From Gonapodya sp. JEL0774 (taxonomy: Eukaryota > Monoblepharomycota > Monoblepharidomycetes > Monoblepharidales > Gonapodyaceae), in contig JADIIX010000151.1 in the NCBI GenBank assembly GCA_027604505.1, forward strand, positions 1 to 49,762: 49,762 bases of DNA, read 5' to 3'. Positions 1 through 11,877 of the stretch are shown piece after piece. The notes under the pieces were generated by a model. It did no database searches. It was not told the DNA's origin and was given only the letters and a program-made list of their open reading frames with translations. The position numbers and the translations under genes are program-made. Position 1 is the stretch's first letter. Each line of letters begins with the position of its first letter.

Positions 1-125
1 GTTATGTGATGAGAGAACAGACTTAGTGTGTGGGAGAAAACTTTAGTACGTACGACCACAGTAGTGCATAGTGATCGGGTGAATAAAAAAAACGAGTCGC
101 AACACAGAACAGCGACCACAACTCT

Positions 126-479
126 CAATATGCTGTCAAGGAACTATTGTGGTTCCACAATATTCTCTCTGAGCTTGGAGTACCATTACCATCAAATGTG
201 GAATTGATTGGAAAAGGCAAACCCAATGAAGTCTTTTTATACAGCGATAACACAGGAGCACTGTCATTAGCTCACAACCAGAAGAATCACAAAATGACAA
301 AGCATTTCAAGCTGAAGTATTTCTTTGTTTGTGAGGAAATCAAGAACAAGACTCTTCAACTATTATATACTCCTACTGGAAAAAACACTGCAGATGTCCT
401 AAATAAGTCACTTCCCACGGACTCAGTTCAGAAACGCAGAGCTGGTATGGGAATGTTTGAGGTCCATGGTGGATTGTGA
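126..479 (+). pseudogene. Ty1/copia retrotransposon RNase H C-terminal fragment
   Basis: The translated fragment matches the end of a copia-type Pol polyprotein: a KELLWF...ILSELG segment, then LYSDNTGALSLAHN (the RNase H DN region), HFKLKYFFV and the closing TADVLNKSLP motif. Only about 117 residues remain. Homology starts abruptly near position 126, and the reading frame just upstream is closed by a stop, so integrase, reverse transcriptase and the start of RNase H are missing from the window. The fragment ends in a stop, followed by a short purine tract (491-498) and an LTR-like sequence, the normal 3' order of a copia element. It is a truncated relic, or a 3' end cut at the contig edge. 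Confidence 0.85.
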
Positions 480-498
480 TGTTCATGATTAGGGAGAG

Positions 499-634
499 TG
501 TTGGTGTATGAACACAGTGTACATTATCTGTATGTGTAGTGTGCAAACTATATTAGCCTGTCTTCATAGATGAGCGGCACTAACTGCAATATACTGCATT
601 GCACATAAGACAGAGAGCTGCAGTTCTGACACCA
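499..634 (+). repeat. Putative copia LTR (3' LTR of the fragment)
   Basis: After the polymerase stop and the purine tract AGGGAGAG (491-498), the sequence begins TGTTGGTGT, typical of copia LTR ends. A TGGTGT at 502-507 is matched by its inverted copy ACACCA at 629-634, giving plausible LTR termini about 135 bp apart. No second LTR copy is in the window, so the boundaries cannot be confirmed and no target-site duplication can be read. The remaining bases up to the LRRC9-like stop at 926 hold no gene that I can see. Confidence 0.5.
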
Positions 635-925
635 GGTGAGTAAAATAATAGGTTGGACATCTAATATCCTTGCTGTCTACTGCACCTCAAACTTCACTTT
701 GGTCCTCTTTTTCCTGTGTCAGAACTTTGTGGCATCTTTGTAAATCTTCTTTGAGAACTGAGATATGAGGTAGAAAGCATGAGCTGTGATTCTGCAATCT
801 GCGCATTTTTCTTCTTCACTGCTGAGACAATGCCACAGCTCCACACTCAATCATGGCTCACTTCCAAATGGACTGTTACTCATGTAGATTGCATGCAATA
901 TATATTACTTTAAGCACTTCAAGAG

Positions 926-3900
926 TTATGGTAAGCTGAATGCATCAAAAACTACAGGTGACACTCTTAATGGTGTTTTGCTGGAGAGACTTGCAATCCC
1001 AAGTGCTTTCAAATTCTGCTCATCACTCTGATCAACAATCCTTTGCAGATCATTTTCGTATGTCTGGAATGCAAGACTAGTTTTGAGGGCATGGAACCAG
1101 AGCTGAAGAGATCATTATCTGCTTACATTTGTCCTTTCCCTTTCTTCTGCATCAACCTCCTTTGCGTCAATTATCAGAAGGCTTGGGAGCTGCAATATCA
1201 AAAGTTTTCTATATGCAGTTTTCCTTGTGACTGGATTACCACCCATTGAAACCTCAACAACATTGGGCAGATCTAGTTTCTGTATTCAACCAATGCATGA
1301 CTCTGTGAAAGCTGAACTTCCTTTTTGGAACTTGTCACGCACCTGAAGCTCTGCAATATCATTGATTCGATTGCTTGTGAGGTGAAGTACTTTTAGGCTC
1401 AAGATGCCAAAAAAGTTCCCTAAAAGTTTTATTCTGTTCTCTTGCAGATGGAGTTCCCTCAATCTGGGGCAGGCACTGAAAGCATTTGGCTCCAAAACCC
1501 TGATCTGATTTTTCTCCACAATCAAGTGTGTTAGTGCTTCAAGGGATCCAATGTCTTCAATCTTTAACTTGTGTTAAGAACCCATTTCAAGGGAATATGT
1601 TCAGGAATACTCACCTTTGACAATCGATTTCCTGAAAGATTCAGCAGGCAGACACCAGGGAAAGCAATCAAGGATACATCCCTGAATGAAGTCAGTTGGT
1701 TTCCTGCAAGATACAGCTCCTGCACTTTTGAAAAAACTTTTATCTGTGTCCCATCAACCTTCTCTCTCATGGTGAGTGAAAAAACTTGCTCTATTTTGTT
1801 GTTATTTGCTGACAGGTATTGCAGGTTGTGTAAAGATGTAAGGTTATCAAGAGAAGTGAGTAGATTGTTATCAATGCTGAGTTTCCTCAAGCTCAGAAAA
1901 TCTGCATTATTGAAACAGTCCAAATGTCTGATTTTGCAGTTGGCAATATCTAAATCTGAGATTTGATTGAATCCATTGTGTGATGAAGCTCCCAAACGCT
2001 CTGCAAGCAGTTCAGGAGTCAGTCTCCCAAGAAACATCTCCTGTGATATTGACAAATCTGATCTTGTAACAGCAGCACCATCAAAAATCTTCAAAACATA
2101 TTTTCAAGCATTTGACAACAGACTACCATCTACTCATCCAAGTGATACCTACTTTCAACTTCCCAAGGTGAAATATTGTGAAAAAACGATAATCTTTTGT
2201 GCAAAATATTGGATTACCAGACAAGTCGAGGACAACAAGTCTGTGGAGATTTTTTAGGGCCAGTATACTATATATGTCTGTAATCTCATTGTTCCCCAAA
2301 TCTAGATGGTTGGCACTGGTGAGTGATACATTATGTGGAAGATGAAAGTCTGGAGAAACATACAAAGTTCCATGAGTGTTCGGCATTTTGAGAATGCAAT
2401 CACAGTTCTTATTTTATTGCTGTCCAGACAGAGAGTTGACAATGCCTTAAACTTCTCAATTCTATCAACAGTTGTAATGTAATTGTTTGCAGCATCAATT
2501 CTCTTGAGGAATGACAAAACAGCAAGTGGCTCTAGTGCTGAAATGCGATTATCATCCAAGAAAATTTCTTCGAGGTGTTGAAGCTTAGCCAGAGGTGCAA
2601 TGTCTTGGATGAGATTATGTTTCAAGCTAACCCTTTGCAGCTGGTGCAGACTAGGAAGCCTTAGTAAGTGCTCCATTCTTATTCAGCCAAGTAAACCAAA
2701 TTTACTTAGTTGGAAGCCATGTGACCTCTTGGATATTTGAATTATCAAGCACAAGGACAGTAATGTTTTGAGCTTGAGTTTGGCACAGCATTTGACATGC
2801 ATTGGAGATTCTCCCAACAAACCACCATTGAATGGATTCCAAGCTAGGATCCACAACCTGTGCACACAACGCAGAGTTTTGAAAAGGCTCATTTTGTTGA
2901 GGAGTACAGAAGATAACTTGCTGAAAGTCCCAGTTTCACAGAATGTTCCCCCAAAGACTCTTTTGAATGTGTTAAGAGGATACCAGAGATGTCATACCCC
3001 TTAACAATTGTGTTGTGTCCAAAAGTTGACTTGTAACCATTAATTTTCACCCATCTCTTACCTGCTGCTTCTGAAATGGCACAAGCTGTTGCCTCACATG
3101 AAGAGGCATGTTGGGATCTGCAAATTTACTTGATATTATCAAGTTTCCAACAAACAACTCCAGAGGAGTTCCAATTGGTGGAGTCTCCTGCACAGTATAC
3201 TCCAACAAGAAACTCTGGTTTGGATTGGAGGACACCAAAACTCCATAAAAAGAATTATGGGAGTTAGAATCAGTGTTTATCCCATGAACCATCTGGAGGC
3301 AAGTTGGGCATTGAATACACGCAAGTGCCGACTCTAGATCCTGAAACACATCGCAGCTGCATTTGAGGTTCAACATGCAAGCCTCTATAAAATTGCCAAG
3401 CTTTGGAGTGTCCTAAGGCAACGTTGCGTGAAAGGAATACTGAAACTTCAGTGCTGTAAACCCACTTTAGCATGCAATTTATTATGCACTCTGGAAATAG
3501 AATGTATCTGGATGACTTTGTAATCATCATAAATGTTGCCAACATACAGTTTGAGAGCTGCAGAGCACATATTAAAAGATGGGTCCTCCCTCTCTACAGG
3601 CTCAAATCTGATGTTGCCCCCTGAAACTAGTTCTATCTTTGTTTTTCTGGGACAATCCACCAATTTACTTCACCTTGACAAGGAATTTTAGACTCACCCA
3701 AAATTTACCTGCAATGAGCTTGATATTGATCTTCAATTTGTTGGCTCAACACCCTTAAACGATCATGCAGCTCAGATGATTCCATATCCATGAAATCAAA
3801 AAACTCAGAGAGCAAGACTTTGAGAAAGTTTGCATTTCTCTTCATTGTTTGGTTTCGCATGTTGTAGAACCTTAGCACAAGGATCAGGGTAGGTTTTGGT

Positions 3901-5041
3901 AACAGTCTTTGTACACTAATATTGAACCTACATGCGTTTCTTGAAAAATGTGGCAGTCACTAGTTTTCTAGATTCCTCTGTAATCTCCACTGCATCTAGA
4001 GTGCAAAGGTTTCGGAGGTTGTAAATAATGTGTGTCTGGTAATTTGACAGGCAGCAAACAGGATTCATAGGAAATTCTGGAGAATTCAAGCACAGAGTTA
4101 TGAGGTTGGGCAAAGAAGCAAGATTCAAGATATCATTGAAGCAAGAAAGATTGTTGCCTGCTAGAGTCAATGCCTATTGACAGGATCAAGGTTGTCAAAC
4201 TAATAATGATTTGGCATCGATCTTCATACCTGTAGACTCTTGTTCTCTGAAAGAGATTTCCCTATTGCAGAGATTTCATTGTTTGCAATTTTCAATTCAC
4301 GTAATTTTTTCAGTTGGTTTATGTTTTCAATGGACTTGATTCCTGTTGTGACAACGCACACTGATACTTGGATAAAATCACAAACATCGACACCTTTGTT
4401 TCATTCACATACGATTATCAGAAAGCCACAAAATTTCAAGGTCAATCAATGTATCAAGACCACTGATGTTCTGGATGCAGTTGCCATATCTTTCGGTTTT
4501 AAATGGTTGAATTATCATTAACTGGATGCTACAAGCACATAGAACGATTCTTTACTTCTCTTATGCCACTCACAAATATAGACGCTTGAGTCTCGTGTTT
4601 TTGTGCAATCCGGTGATCCTGGAGAGCTTGCATTCGCAGACCCATAGCTCCTCTAAGGGGAGGTCCTCGAAGCCTTTAATCTCACAAATATCTTGAGCGA
4701 TAAGGCACAGAGATGAGAGATTCACAAAATGGAACAGTCCCTCTATCTGTGGATAGTTGTTGTGGGTCATGGCTAGGGAAGTCACCGTAGGAACCGAGGC
4801 AGTGGTCACGTTGTTGCAAAGACACTGGCGGTGCCCAATGAATTCCATTCTATCGTATGCTCCGAGTGCAAAATTATCGATATCGTACCAGTAAATCGCG
4901 TCCGTTGGCGTCGATGACTCGATGTAACGAGCCTGTGGTACTTGGAAGATCATCCTCGTCCGATTCATCCTCCCCACACGGATCAATAGACTGTGCTCGA
5001 ACATATCTGAGAATGTGCTCTACATCGTCGGGCAATGACAT
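926..5041 (-). CDS. LRRC9: LRRC9-like leucine-rich repeat protein, multi-exon
   Basis: A chain of at least ten exons encodes a very long LRR protein, about 1,100 residues by my estimate, resembling LRRC9, a protein found mainly in organisms with motile cilia. Visible hallmarks are the N-terminal segment CLCNNV with LCLIAQDICEIKGF and ELWVCECKLSRITGL, many LxxLxLxxNxI repeats, and LRRcap-like ends such as YRFFTIFHLGKLK joined by splicing to IFDGAAV. The C-terminal NPVTRKTAYRKLLILQLPSL is followed by an acidic EERERTN tail. Introns of 45-70 bp join these frames cleanly, for example LSK to LKIEDIG across about 1565-1610. The start used is the ATG at 5039-5041 (MSLPDDVEH). A frame change near 4860-4941 needs one more intron (an 82-bp GT-AG candidate fits) or is a frameshift. 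Introns are AT-rich compared with neighbouring genes. The family is clear; exact exon ends are not all fixed. Confidence 0.85.
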
Positions 5042-5205
5042 CGTCCGAAAGTCTTTCGGTGGGAAGTTTCCAGGACTCAATTTTCCTCTGAAAATCAGCC
5101 GTTCTCACGAGAGTGCCAACCAAAAACCAAACTAATCACCCTCAAAAATCATTCAACCACCAAACAAGTTCCCATTTTGCACCATTGTGAAGCGTAGTCA
5201 CCTCA
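5042..5205. promoter_or_regulatory. Bidirectional promoter between LRRC9-like gene and shugoshin
   Basis: The start codons of the two divergent genes lie only about 164 bp apart. All upstream control for both must fit here or inside the genes. I see no obvious TATA box or repeated operator. Confidence 0.4.
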
Positions 5206-6725
5206 ATGGATGTCGATGAACAGAGGCGGGAAATTCAACGACTGCGGGCACTAAACGACTCCCTCAAGGTAGAAAACTCAGCTCTTGCTACCTATGGTGC
5301 GGCCTTCGCAACCAAACTACGGGATATGGAGCGTAGGAACGCTTTGTTGGTGCAAGGCGAGTTAATGGACACCGATGAAGATGGCTCTTGTTGTAATAAT
5401 TCAATGAAACGCTCCTACACAGAAACTCTTCAGCTTAGAGAGGCGATTGCGAGGTCTGCTATTTTTCTTTCTCTGCGGCATCTCAGCAAGTTTCAGATGC
5501 CTTCATTTTAGGCTCCGTGGAGTTGTTCAAGATGGTCGTGGGAATCTTCGCGAGATGCTGAAGAAGCTTTCTCAATCTCAAGAGATTGTTCGAGCTCTTC
5601 AAACCCTTCTATTGCAACAGGAGCAAGTTGTCGGGACTGTATCGGGTGATTTAGGTAAGATACTGGAAAAACGTTACTGAGTACAATTCTCATAGCACAG
5701 TTAATAGAAAGGGTATTTTTGTCACATTGCGCTGACGATCTTCCCGACGGAGTCATCGTTGCGGATTGCTCGGTCGGTGTGGCCATGCCATCCATGGGAA
5801 ATTGAGTCTCTAACCCCACCCCGTCTCCACAGACGGCGTCGTTTCCTTCGATACGCATGTTTCCGTTGGATGCCAGTGCAGCCTGTTTGAATGTGGAGTT
5901 GAACTCGACATGGATGAGGTTGTGTTCCAGTAACGTTGTTCTGACTTTCAGCTCACGAACTCTCCATCCTTCATAGCGCACCTTCAAAATCTCCGTCTCT
6001 GGATACGATTACAGAGGAAACAGCAAGTGTGTGACTTTGTGACGTATTAAAACACCTCCATTCTTACCTTCTTGTACCAAGGTGCGATCCGAAGGTTTAA
6101 CAATGTTCCCCCTTTGGCGATCAGAGGAAAAGACTTCGCATCGCCAAAAACCCTCGCGTCACTGGAGCAGAGGATCCCAGATGTATCTGGTGATCTGGAC
6201 ATTCATCGTACATCTCCAACATCCCCAAGTTATTCTAAATCGACTAATCTCGATAGATCAGCCGCTGAGGAGGGGAGCATCGTCCCCGAAGTTAAACTGC
6301 CAAGCACTCAGCCCCTGAATGTTTCGAAATTGTCGAAGTTCTCTAAGCCTTGCGCGAAGCCACAATCTGCGAGTGGGTCCTAAACAACCCCCATTCGCCT
6401 TGACGCTCTCATGTCAAATACTAATCGCCCTTAGACATGGACGTCACCTCAGCACGTAAATTTGCCGACGAGAATTCGAACGCCTGTTTGAGTGCTTCGA
6501 GAACTTCGCCTGGTGAGCACGTTGGGGACTGTGCAGCAATTTTCGTTCTGATCCAACAACATGGACGCACCAGGACTTTCCACGGGTCGCCAAAGAAGAG
6601 TCGGGACTGTTGTGAGCTACACCGAGCCCTCGATCAAGGTGAAGCTCAGACGCGGAGATGGGAATTGGAGCATTGGGAGCAGTCATAGGGCAACTGTTCT
6701 GAAAGATAAGACAAATTACGCTTGA
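5206..6725 (+). CDS. SGO1: Shugoshin (centromeric cohesin protector)
   Basis: Shugoshin recruits PP2A to centromeres and protects cohesin until sister chromatids separate. Exon 1 begins MDVDEQRREIQRL and forms a coiled coil, continued in exon 2 (LRGVVQDGRGNLREM ... VRALQTLLLQQEQ). The middle is a Ser/Pro-rich linker ending KPCAKPQSAS. The decisive evidence is at the C-terminus, where exons near 6435-6511 and 6564-6725 splice in frame to give RRVGTVVSYTEPSIKVKLRR, the conserved SGO C-motif that binds phosphorylated histone H2A. The protein ends VLKDKTNYA. The introns before and after 6435-6511 have good GT-AG ends and matching phase. The exon path between about 5655 and 6083 is not resolved; a 187-bp intron or very short exons are possible. 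The gene is divergent from the LRRC9-like gene. Confidence 0.78.
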
Positions 6726-6984
6726 TTTCTAATTTCTGTTCAACGACAACGATATTGGTACGAGAAAAATGCGGCGTGTCTGCCTAATGATGAAGCGTCA
6801 AGCGATCCAACAAAAGTGATTCACATGTGTTAGTGAATCTGTGCTGGGCCTACAATCGGTCTAGCCAGCAATCCCGGTTGAGAAATCCGGAGCTTTTTTA
6901 GTTGGCAACAAGCAAGCCAACGGTGTTGAAGGTATCTTGCTTAGATGGAGGGGTCTTGATTTCGTAGTGTGGTCGTTTCGTCGC

Positions 6985-9343
6985 ATGAGTTCTTCAGGTA
7001 TATCCGGTGGTACGCAACAAATGTCGTAGATGTAAAGGAATCCAGATAGTCCAGATGGTCGGAGTAATATACATCCTGATGTTTCCGATGTGTGCCAGGT
7101 GGTGACGGAGTGCATCACGGTGGACGCAACTGTGGCCTGAACGAGTTTCTGTAATTGCACGCCCCACTAGCCGTTCCTTTCTCGCCCTGAACATGGAGAC
7201 TTACGCTGGTGAATGAATCTCTTCCGATTCCCCATTCAATCGGATTTTTGGATCTGTATCACTGACAAATATGTACCGTTGAAGAGCAAGCTGAGACGGA
7301 GGAACAGAAGCAAGTGCTTTTGCAAGAACTATTTCACCTTGGCAAGGATGCTGTGGCGGAATTAGAAGCCCCAATGAAGAATCTTCACGCCAAGTAAGGT
7401 GTTTTACTAAGTTCCTCGGACTGCATGTGAAACGTCTCACCTCCGCAATGCGCAGGTACACCCAACTTCAGATCCAGGTTTTAGATCAAGAAAAAATGCT
7501 TGTTTTGACGGGTGAGCTCGCGGCATCGTGATCACGCTAAATGATGTCCATCACGAGTTCATACACCGCACGGCAGAACGCCACCCCCTTATAAGTAAGC
7601 CGGCGCTGCAACCTACGAAATCCATTGATAAACGTACTTTTGTTAGCAGCGGAGTCATATCAAGAAGCTGAACGTAGGATGAATGACCGAATCAATTTCG
7701 AGCGTCACAGATGGATTCGGACTTCCGCAAGCGTTCAGCGGCGATGTCAAGCAATTACAGAAGTGCTCAGGCGCCAGTGTGACGTAAGTCTTTTTTGTTT
7801 GTTGTGCCACGGAGTGTCTTTCACGTTTTCCTCTGAACCAGGACACACTTACTCGCCTTCCCAGAGAAATGCTCACTCTCATTGTAAATAATGTGGAGCA
7901 ACTTCGACAAGAATTTTTCATGCTGACTGGAACGACGGCACCGGAATACACCGACGAGCAGCTTGAAGAAGGATGGTCGCAGATTCAGAATCACCGAGGG
8001 AACTTGTACGAGTTTGACCCCGAACTCAATCTACTGGTCCGCCACCCAGTGCCAACCAATATAGAAGGCTTAGATGATGGTTTTGTCACAAACAATGATG
8101 AAGAGGCTGACGAGACCGAAGATGCAACATCGTTAGCTGAGTCAGGCTCTGTGGGTGATATGGACGATCGCGGTGAAACCGAGGACGAGAGAACTGCCGG
8201 TACCTATGCCGGTCGCCGTTTCGGATTACGAAAGCGCGCCCTTTTAGAACGAAATCGCGGAGAGGCTATGCAAGGAGATTCAGATGAAGATGATGAATCA
8301 CTCGAAAGTCAGGGAAATTCCGAATCAGATGAAGGTAGGTCGCCTGTTTCCTTCAGATGAAAAGATTCAACTCAATCTCAGGTTACTACTAATGGGGGCG
8401 ATACTCCGATACTCGAAGAGCACTTTCGTCCTCGATGGCGGGATCGCAAACCTCGTCTGAAACCTGCGGATTCCAGTGCAGGGGCCCAACAATTCGGTTC
8501 ACGGAGACGAAAGCGTCCTCCAAAGGTGGTGGCCGATGGGGATGTACGAGTTCGCAGTTCCGAAGACGGAGGCGAGGGCCGCGACAGGCGTATGCCCTGG
8601 GCTGGGAGGTTTGGACACAATTATTAAGCGGATGACGCTTGTGACTTACTAACAATGATGATGTTACATTCTTAGGAAACGGCAGCGACCAGATGTCGAT
8701 GATCTTGCAGACATTCCCATCGAAGGAGGCCGCAAAGAAATCGACCAGAAGCGTGCAGAAGAACGAGCTCAGAAAGAAGAGTTGTTACGAAAGCGCAATG
8801 AAGAGTTGTCTAAATCGGTAAGTTAGAGTCATGCATTTCCCTGTTATTGAGTCTACTTCTCACTCGCATTGGTCACAAGGAGTCACTCGTGGCACGAGAG
8901 GAACAGTTCAAACGGAAAGAAGAAGAACTTAGGAGAAAAGAGCGGGAATTGGAGGAGCGAAAGCGAGGTGAAGGGTCGCGCAAGGGTGACGATGCACTTC
9001 AAAGACGGGTATGTCCGTAGGGTTGCTATTTTCACAAGTTCTTTGAATCACACCTCGGTTGAACGCCACATGTGATTATTGATTGGTTTGGTAGCTTTCT
9101 GCACAACCCCTTGATGTCCGACCGGCATACCCTCGTCGACCTGGTGAACCATTTTCTTTGGGGAGTAGCATTGCAGTTACTACTAGGTAAGCCAACGTCC
9201 CGGCTGCTCTCATCATTGAGTCATTGTAATTCTCAAATGTGCGATTGAAAGTGGTGTCCCACCTCATGGTGCACATACATTTGCTCCACAGGCAGAGAGT
9301 GGCTCCAAAAATAGTTGAAATGACGCTGTTTTGTATTAGTTGA
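6985..9343 (+). CDS. Acidic coiled-coil protein, function unknown
   Basis: I do not recognise this family. At least nine exons join in phase. An N-terminal piece (MSSSDSPDGRSNIHPD...) can splice to the safer segment METYAEQAETEEQKQ, whose own ATG at 7193 is an alternative start. Next come helical, charged stretches (RRMNDRINFERHRW, DTLTRLPREMLTLIVNNVEQL), then an acidic Glu/Asp/Ser-rich linker (7990-8330). Basic clusters follow (GSRRRKRPPK, then KRQRPDVDDL) and a strongly charged helix (KRAEERAQKEELLRK, EEELRRKERELEERKR). The tail is PYPRRPGEP-like and ends [11 protein letters not shown]. The intron at about 8609-8673 carries a TACTAAC branch sequence. The layout suggests a nuclear, structural or scaffold protein. 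It lies 260 bp downstream of shugoshin on the same strand; whether they work together is only a guess. Its stop (9341-9343) lies past the stop of the convergent FPGS gene. Confidence 0.6.
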
Positions 9344-11673
9344 CACTAAATTGAGCTACAGTGAGAGCACTTCCCACCAAATGTAGGCTTCCTGTCACAA
9401 GAACATTCATTGCCGTCTCAGTTCCTTTTTGGTCCAAAATCTTGTGGAAGGCAGCTTCCACAGTTTGAGTAATCGCCATGACTCCTGGTGCCAACCCTTC
9501 CGCTTGACATAGAGCGGACCATTCACCACATAACCCCTCTTGATGTGAAGTATCTTCAGCTGCTCCAACACGAACTGAATCTGCGAAGTAGCAACGAAAT
9601 GGTACACGTACTTGAGTCCTGTCCGCTTTTACATAGATTGAAAAGCGCAAAATACCTTTGGAGCGTTCGGCTACACTGAACGGGGTATTTGTCGTGAAAA
9701 TAACCGCGTGGAAATGAATCTGTCGATGTAATTGCACTAATGGTGTCATTATAGTGCTTGCTTTCCGTTGACCAGTGCAATTGAAGATGAGAACGTGCTT
9801 CCACGAAGTGTCTTGTTGGTGTTCAGATAGATACCATTCAGCACAAACCTGGAAGAGAAACATTAAAACAAAATCCGTCATTTTCCAATTCCTTGTCCTG
9901 GTACTTCTCACCTCGACGCTTTCTCTAGTATGAGCACCGTCCAGGTACCATTTCACACCTGGGTATTGGGAAAATTCGGACCTTTGAGCTCTCCCTGGCC
10001 AATTGGTTGTCTCCAGGCCTTTCCTGACGCCCACTGGCAGGCTATATGCAGGGAATTGCGACAGCACGTCTGTGGAGCAAACCCTCATTGAGTTAGACTC
10101 CGTGTCCCGGTTTTTTACAGCAGAAAGTGCTGTCATAGCCAGACATAGAGCAAGAGCAGCATTTGACTGCTGGAAAGACCCTTTGAGACCTGCAAATCTG
10201 TCACACCGTGTAGAACGACATTCCCAGTAGATGACCAGAGTCACGTACCTAAATTGACGTTGACAAGCTCAGGATAGCTGCTAAGGGGGGGAGGGGTGTG
10301 AATGCTGGCCTGAAAAGTCACCGACTTGAATCGTTGCGGAAACATACTAATGATCAACATACCTACCACGCCTCTCTCCGCCGCCCGCTCTCTTATCACT
10401 CTCATACAGTCATGTGGCTGCACCAAGGAAAATGCAGGAACCCCTCGCTTTTGATTCCGCAATGTGTGACTTATCCCATCACCTTTGTCCTCGAGCTTAT
10501 CTGCAACTTACTTTAAAAATGCCAGCTTTATTCCAGGCGATTTCTTCGAGTGTGTCTCCCAAGACGTTTTGGTGGTCATAGCCAAGCGCAGTTATCCCAC
10601 AGACCACTGGGTTTTCTATTACGTTCGTCGCGTCGTATTCGCCTCCAACTCCTACTTCAAGCACCAGAAAATCCACCTGATCCAACGATTGTTATGTGCG
10701 TGAATGAAGTCTTTACGAAGGTAAAATGAGCATTGCTGCCTACATTTTCTTGCATAAACGCATGAAACGCAACCAGTGTAAGCATACGGAAATACTGCGG
10801 AATTGCAACCCTCGTGGTCCCATCTGGTGCTATCTAAAAGCCCACGAGGTCAGCACCCAAATTTCCCTCGAACTACCACCAAAAGTTACCTTTGTCGATT
10901 CTAATCGGTCCACTACTTCGAAAAAGTAGTGCGCAAACAGCTCTCTGCTGATGGACCTTCCATCAAGCTTGATCCGTTCACGGACTTCGATGAGATGTGG
11001 ACTAGTGTACATGCCGACTTTTGGATGACGATTATTGGACTGGTCTGTCATGTTGGTGGTGGAGGGTCCATCGACAGGAAATTCTGCATGTCGAAGAATC
11101 GAGTCCACGAAAGCGCATGTTGACCCTTTTCCTTTCGTTCCGGCGATATGTATGATATTGAGCTTATTTAAATCGGTTGGCTTGAGGTTCCGTTATGAAA
11201 GTAAATGTCATTCATTCACTGACATATAGATCCACCAATCTTACATCTGTCTCACCTTGTAACCAATCCTTCCGAGGAACTGTCGCATTTCAGGTAAACT
11301 TTGCTCGTTCATCGCTTTGCCCAGTCTCGAAAGGTCAACTAGAAGGGCGGCATTGGTTTGGGATGTGTTAAGGAGTTCAATCGCTGCCTGTGCGGTATTG
11401 AGAAAGCGAGCCGCCATCGGAGGTCGAATCTACCACGAAACGCTCTTGTATCATTACATCATAGTTCCTCGAAGATGCTTGAGGCGGAATCGTCCGCACA
11501 GAATCAAAAACGGGGTTCATTGACATAGAGGATCGGTGATGGAATGATCGACGAATAAATGTGCTATGACAGAGTGGCACTCGGTAGGTGGACCGCAAAT
11601 CTCGAAGAAAGAAGGTGGCCTCGAAAGATAGAAGTCTCAATGCACTTTGAAGCAGCTGGGGCGCACAGGGCAT
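9336..11673 (-). CDS. FPGS: Folylpolyglutamate synthase, mitochondrial/cytosolic
   Basis: This enzyme adds glutamates to folates with ATP, keeping folates in the cell and mitochondria. The family motifs run in order through the exons: RNYD joined to [11 protein letters not shown], the P-loop GTKGKGSTC (near 11,120), [85 protein letters not shown] and the closing [10 protein letters not shown]. Splicing across about 10,687 joins HAFMQEN to VDFLVLE. Three in-frame ATGs precede the core, at 11,748, 11,673 and 11,526/11,520. The stretch from 11,673 is rich in Arg, Ser and Leu with few acidic residues ([20 protein letters not shown]), like a mitochondrial presequence; the later ATGs would give a cytosolic form, as in animals and plants. 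The last codons overlap the convergent upstream gene by 8 bp. Confidence 0.95.
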
Positions 11674-11877
11674 GAAGTGTGAGAGATAGTTGACCCAGTC
11701 AAACTTTTTTTCTAGATTCAGACCCGACTTTTCTTGACCCAACAACATCTTCTCAACCCAACTTGAACTAGCTTCTAATTCCCAAAGTTAATCGCCTGCC
11801 GAACTCCTGAATCACGACCTCAGTGAGTGCTAAGTTAGTGTATTCATTGTTATAAGAATGCCCAAAATGTATTTAAC

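Noticed and set aside
5508-5987. 159-codon open frame on the minus strand
   Set aside because: It is antisense to shugoshin, whose N-terminal and C-terminal exons flank it on the plus strand. No family motif was seen. It stays a minor caveat because the shugoshin exons here are unresolved.
6861-7194. Overlapping minus-strand frames with hydrophobic stretches
   Set aside because: They overlap the in-phase 5' exons of the coiled-coil gene and show no motif.
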